Assembly: GCA_035798135.1 (NCBI GenBank)
Contig: JAPFBR010000001.1
Coordinates: 186,001-250,000, forward strand
Direction: 5' to 3'
DNA: 64,000 nucleotides
Source of the DNA: Sediminicola sp035798135
Lineage (GTDB): Bacteria > Bacteroidota > Bacteroidia > Flavobacteriales > Flavobacteriaceae
Shown piece after piece: positions 62,245-64,000 of this stretch. The notes beneath the pieces are model-generated. The model made no database searches, was not told where the DNA came from, and saw only the letters and a list, made by a program, of their open reading frames with translations. Numbering within the stretch: position 1 is the stretch's first letter; every line of letters starts with the position of its first letter. The translations under genes and the position numbers were made by a program.

Positions 62245-62877
62245 TTACTTTTGTTTACTTTCCAATATCTGTTTTTCACGATCGCTCATCTCCAAAGCAG
62301 AATAATCCAAGCTCCAGCCAATGGTCTCTACAATTTTTTCGATCAGAAGAACGGCCTCCAAAGCTTCCTTTCTCGCAGAATCCATTAAGCCGCTTTCTGG
62401 AATTTTCTCCCTGATGTGCTTTTTCGCCTCCTGGTTCAAAGTGGTAAGGTCATCTGGAGAAAAAGAATTGAACAGGCCATTTTTGATATCATAAAATTGC
62501 AGATCGGCCTCTATGGACAATATTTCCGGTTGCGGAAAATTGATCAATATTATCTTTCTCTTCTGTATATCCGCATGCATCTTCACCTTTTTAAGATCAT
62601 ATCCAATATGTGCTTTTGCATTTATAACGATCAAGGCTTTCTTTTTGCCGCTCCAAAGGCTCTTAAAACCTCCTTTTGTATTTTCATACCTATAGATTTC
62701 CGCAAATTCCCCTTCAACGGAAACCAGCCTACACACACTTTTGATCTTGTCCAAAAGCACGATGGATTGATGCTCGGTCAGGTCTTTTCGTTTCTTCTTC
62801 CAGAAATAGGAAAATCCCCAATAGGTTGCTATGGTTCCTAAAACCAGACCAAAAAATATTTCGAATATATCACCCAT
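62245..62877 (-). CDS. DUF4230 domain protein
   Basis: A 210-residue protein with an N-terminal membrane helix (about 5-22, FFGLVLGTIATYWGFSYFW), basic residues after it, and the DUF4230 core VSVEGEFAEIYRYENTKGG near 50-70, KKALIVINAKAHIGYDLKKV near 78-98 and LNFPQPEILSIEADLQFYD. Function unknown. It lies 11 bp upstream of the Dabb gene, in the same orientation, so they are probably co-transcribed. Confidence 0.85.
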   Translation of the reverse strand: MGDIFEIFFGLVLGTIATYWGFSYFWKKKRKDLTEHQSIVLLDKIKSVCRLVSVEGEFAEIYRYENTKGGFKSLWSGKKKALIVINAKAHIGYDLKKVKMHADIQKRKIILINFPQPEILSIEADLQFYDIKNGLFNSFSPDDLTTLNQEAKKHIREKIPESGLMDSARKEALEAVLLIEKIVETIGWSLDYSALEMSDREKQILESKQK

Positions 62878-62965
62878 TTGTTCTGTCTTTTGTCCCTACA
62901 GGATCTTTATTTTCACCTAAGCAACCTCTTACTCTATAGACCTACTTAACTTCAAATTAGACCCA

Positions 62966-63715
62966 CTAATCCATAATCTTATAGAGCACTGGCCTACTTG
63001 GGCTGGCATCATTTTCAAATGGTGCTATCTGTAGGTTTAGAAAATATTTCCCATCCTGTATTGTATTCGCCACAAAAATGAATTCTGTAATGGTAGCTTT
63101 ATGCCTAATAGTGCCCTTAACATTCCAAAAGGCTTTGTGCGCCAATAGTGCCCCATTATCTTTTTCTTTATCCACAGAGGGCAAATCTATCAGCAAATGC
63201 TCCACCCCGCTTTCCACAAGAAATTCAGCCGCATCTTGCAGTAAGTAGGGCGGATTGGTGTTTGAATACTGCCTAGAGAGCTTATCCGACAAATTTGGTA
63301 GGGTCCGGATGATTACAGCCTGTCTTCTTTTATTCCCAAGAGCGTACTTCAGTTGTTTCTTGGAAATAACAAAATCCCCTTTTTGTTTTTCTGGCGCTAT
63401 GGTGATCACTTCCGCCATATAGAAAAATTGATCAAAACTTTTGTTGACAGAATGGAATTCCTCCGTAATATGCCCTACACACTCGGTATGTGTACCATGG
63501 GCATGTGGATTAAATGAAATATCATTGAAATTGGTTGAAGCACCTTCGGTTATCTTCCCTACGAAATCACCTTCGGCATGCGGGACTATTTTTGGAGGCC
63601 CAACATACCAAGCATTTACATTGGAAGCATTCCCCCGTAGTGGAATGGAAATATCCAATGGGCTTGAAAGATCTATATTGTAATTTTTGGTGTTGTATGT
63701 GATTTTAGCTCTCAA
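62966..63715 (-). CDS. Cyclase family protein (kynurenine formamidase-like)
   Basis: A 249-residue metal-dependent hydrolase of the cyclase family. The metal motif HAHGTHTECVGHI near 92-104 is the HxGTHxDxxxH signature with Glu-Cys replacing the usual Asp-x. The opening YNIDLSSPLDISIPLRG also fits. Kynurenine formamidase (KynB) is one member; as other tryptophan genes are absent, the substrate is not established. It lies 15 bp from the hemW stop and is probably co-transcribed downstream of it. Confidence 0.82.
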   Translation of the reverse strand: MRAKITYNTKNYNIDLSSPLDISIPLRGNASNVNAWYVGPPKIVPHAEGDFVGKITEGASTNFNDISFNPHAHGTHTECVGHITEEFHSVNKSFDQFFYMAEVITIAPEKQKGDFVISKKQLKYALGNKRRQAVIIRTLPNLSDKLSRQYSNTNPPYLLQDAAEFLVESGVEHLLIDLPSVDKEKDNGALLAHKAFWNVKGTIRHKATITEFIFVANTIQDGKYFLNLQIAPFENDASPSRPVLYKIMD

Positions 63716-63730
63716 AAAAACGTTTTTTTA

Positions 63731-64000
63731 TTATTCTAAATTAAGAAGAAACAGGTCACTGGCAATCCCATCGCTCAAAAACTTGCCCTTTTTGGACACC
63801 AAAAGGGTGTCCCCATCCAAAAACAACAGCTGTTCCTGAATATGTTTTTCTGCTTGTTGAAGGATATAGGTATGGTAACGATCCCCAAATTCGGTTTTGA
63901 TACGATTCAAGGATACCCCCCAAATGGTGCGAAGGCCGGTCATCACATATTCGTTATAAGTATCGGTAGTGCTCAAAATTTCTACCTCCATAGGGAGTAC
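63731..64000 (-). CDS. hemW: HemW-like radical SAM haem chaperone, C-terminal part (continues outside window)
   Basis: About 90 C-terminal residues. The frame is open to 64000 and reads VLPMEVEILSTTDTYNEYVMTGLRTIWG, matching the HemW C-terminus (TYNEYVMTGLRT), and ends SDGIASDLFLLNLE, a conserved tail. HemW resembles HemN but inserts haem into respiratory proteins and does not make haem. It is not the hemN at 17191, which is complete. The ATG at 63991 is internal. Confidence 0.85.
   Translation of the reverse strand, partial: VLPMEVEILSTTDTYNEYVMTGLRTIWGVSLNRIKTEFGDRYHTYILQQAEKHIQEQLLFLDGDTLLVSKKGKFLSDGIASDLFLLNLE

Noticed and set aside
1..64000. CRISPR arrays, insertion sequences or prophage
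   Set aside because: No regular spacer-repeat series, no transposase or integrase motifs and no inverted-repeat-bounded insertion were found.

Overview
The window looks like ordinary chromosome of a marine-type member of the Flavobacteriaceae (Bacteroidota). The evidence is moderate-to-low GC, no Shine-Dalgarno sequences at most starts, several promoters with the Bacteroidota -7 element TAnnTTTG, a fused CcoN-CcoO oxidase subunit, a DnaE with a built-in exonuclease domain, and many lineage-typical lipoproteins and small membrane proteins. I see no integrase, transposase, phage gene or CRISPR array. Genes are densely packed, often in convergent pairs that overlap or touch.

Layout. 1-4388: catabolism and respiration (hutU end, hutG, hmgA, ndh), with a candidate structured RNA between hmgA and ndh. 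4605-7000: a toroid-fold lipoprotein, a small membrane protein and a universal stress protein (Usp). 7189-18552: a complete cbb3 oxidase island (ccoI, ccoS, ccoNO, ccoQ, ccoP, ccoG, ccoH, a TauE/SafE-like protein), then a new 58-residue ORF, a second Usp gene and hemN. 18644-22118: a GH109-like secreted oxidoreductase/glycosidase divergent from a nucleotidyltransferase and a sugar kinase. 22115-28144: K+ and Na+/H+ transport and small envelope proteins. 28430-28700: tRNA-Asp with a duplicated 3' tail. 28726-38292: DUF58 protein, thioredoxin, dnaE, rpsP-rimM, a SET-domain protein, trmN6. 38294-42950: a dimethylarginine hydrolase-like enzyme with a permease, a Rieske oxygenase and glutaryl-CoA dehydrogenase. 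42954-53244: hybrid histidine kinase, ppc, CIA30-like protein, hydrolase, MscS channel, penicillin acylase. 53373-58592: small proteins, then a dinB-dnaE2 translesion operon. 58890-64000: HPt-like protein, membrane MutS homologue, YjbR, Dabb, DUF4230, cyclase and the end of hemW.

The main observation is a coherent low-oxygen regulon. Five promoters (usp1, ccoI, ccoS-NOQP, the 58-residue ORF, hemN-usp2) each carry a TGA-N6-TCA dyad of the CRP/FNR type, with a TAnnTTTG-like box starting exactly 35 bp downstream of the dyad. That geometry predicts a class II activator centred near -41.5. It links oxidase structure, oxidase assembly, anaerobic haem synthesis, stress proteins and an undescribed small protein. 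The regulator gene is not in the window.

Other points of interest are twin 13-bp dyads in front of dinB-dnaE2 (SOS-like control), a two-hairpin rpsP leader, an HPt protein whose phospho-accepting His is replaced by Gln, and a perfect 14-bp inverted repeat at 59411-59443. All functional calls come from reading the sequence; no database search was run.
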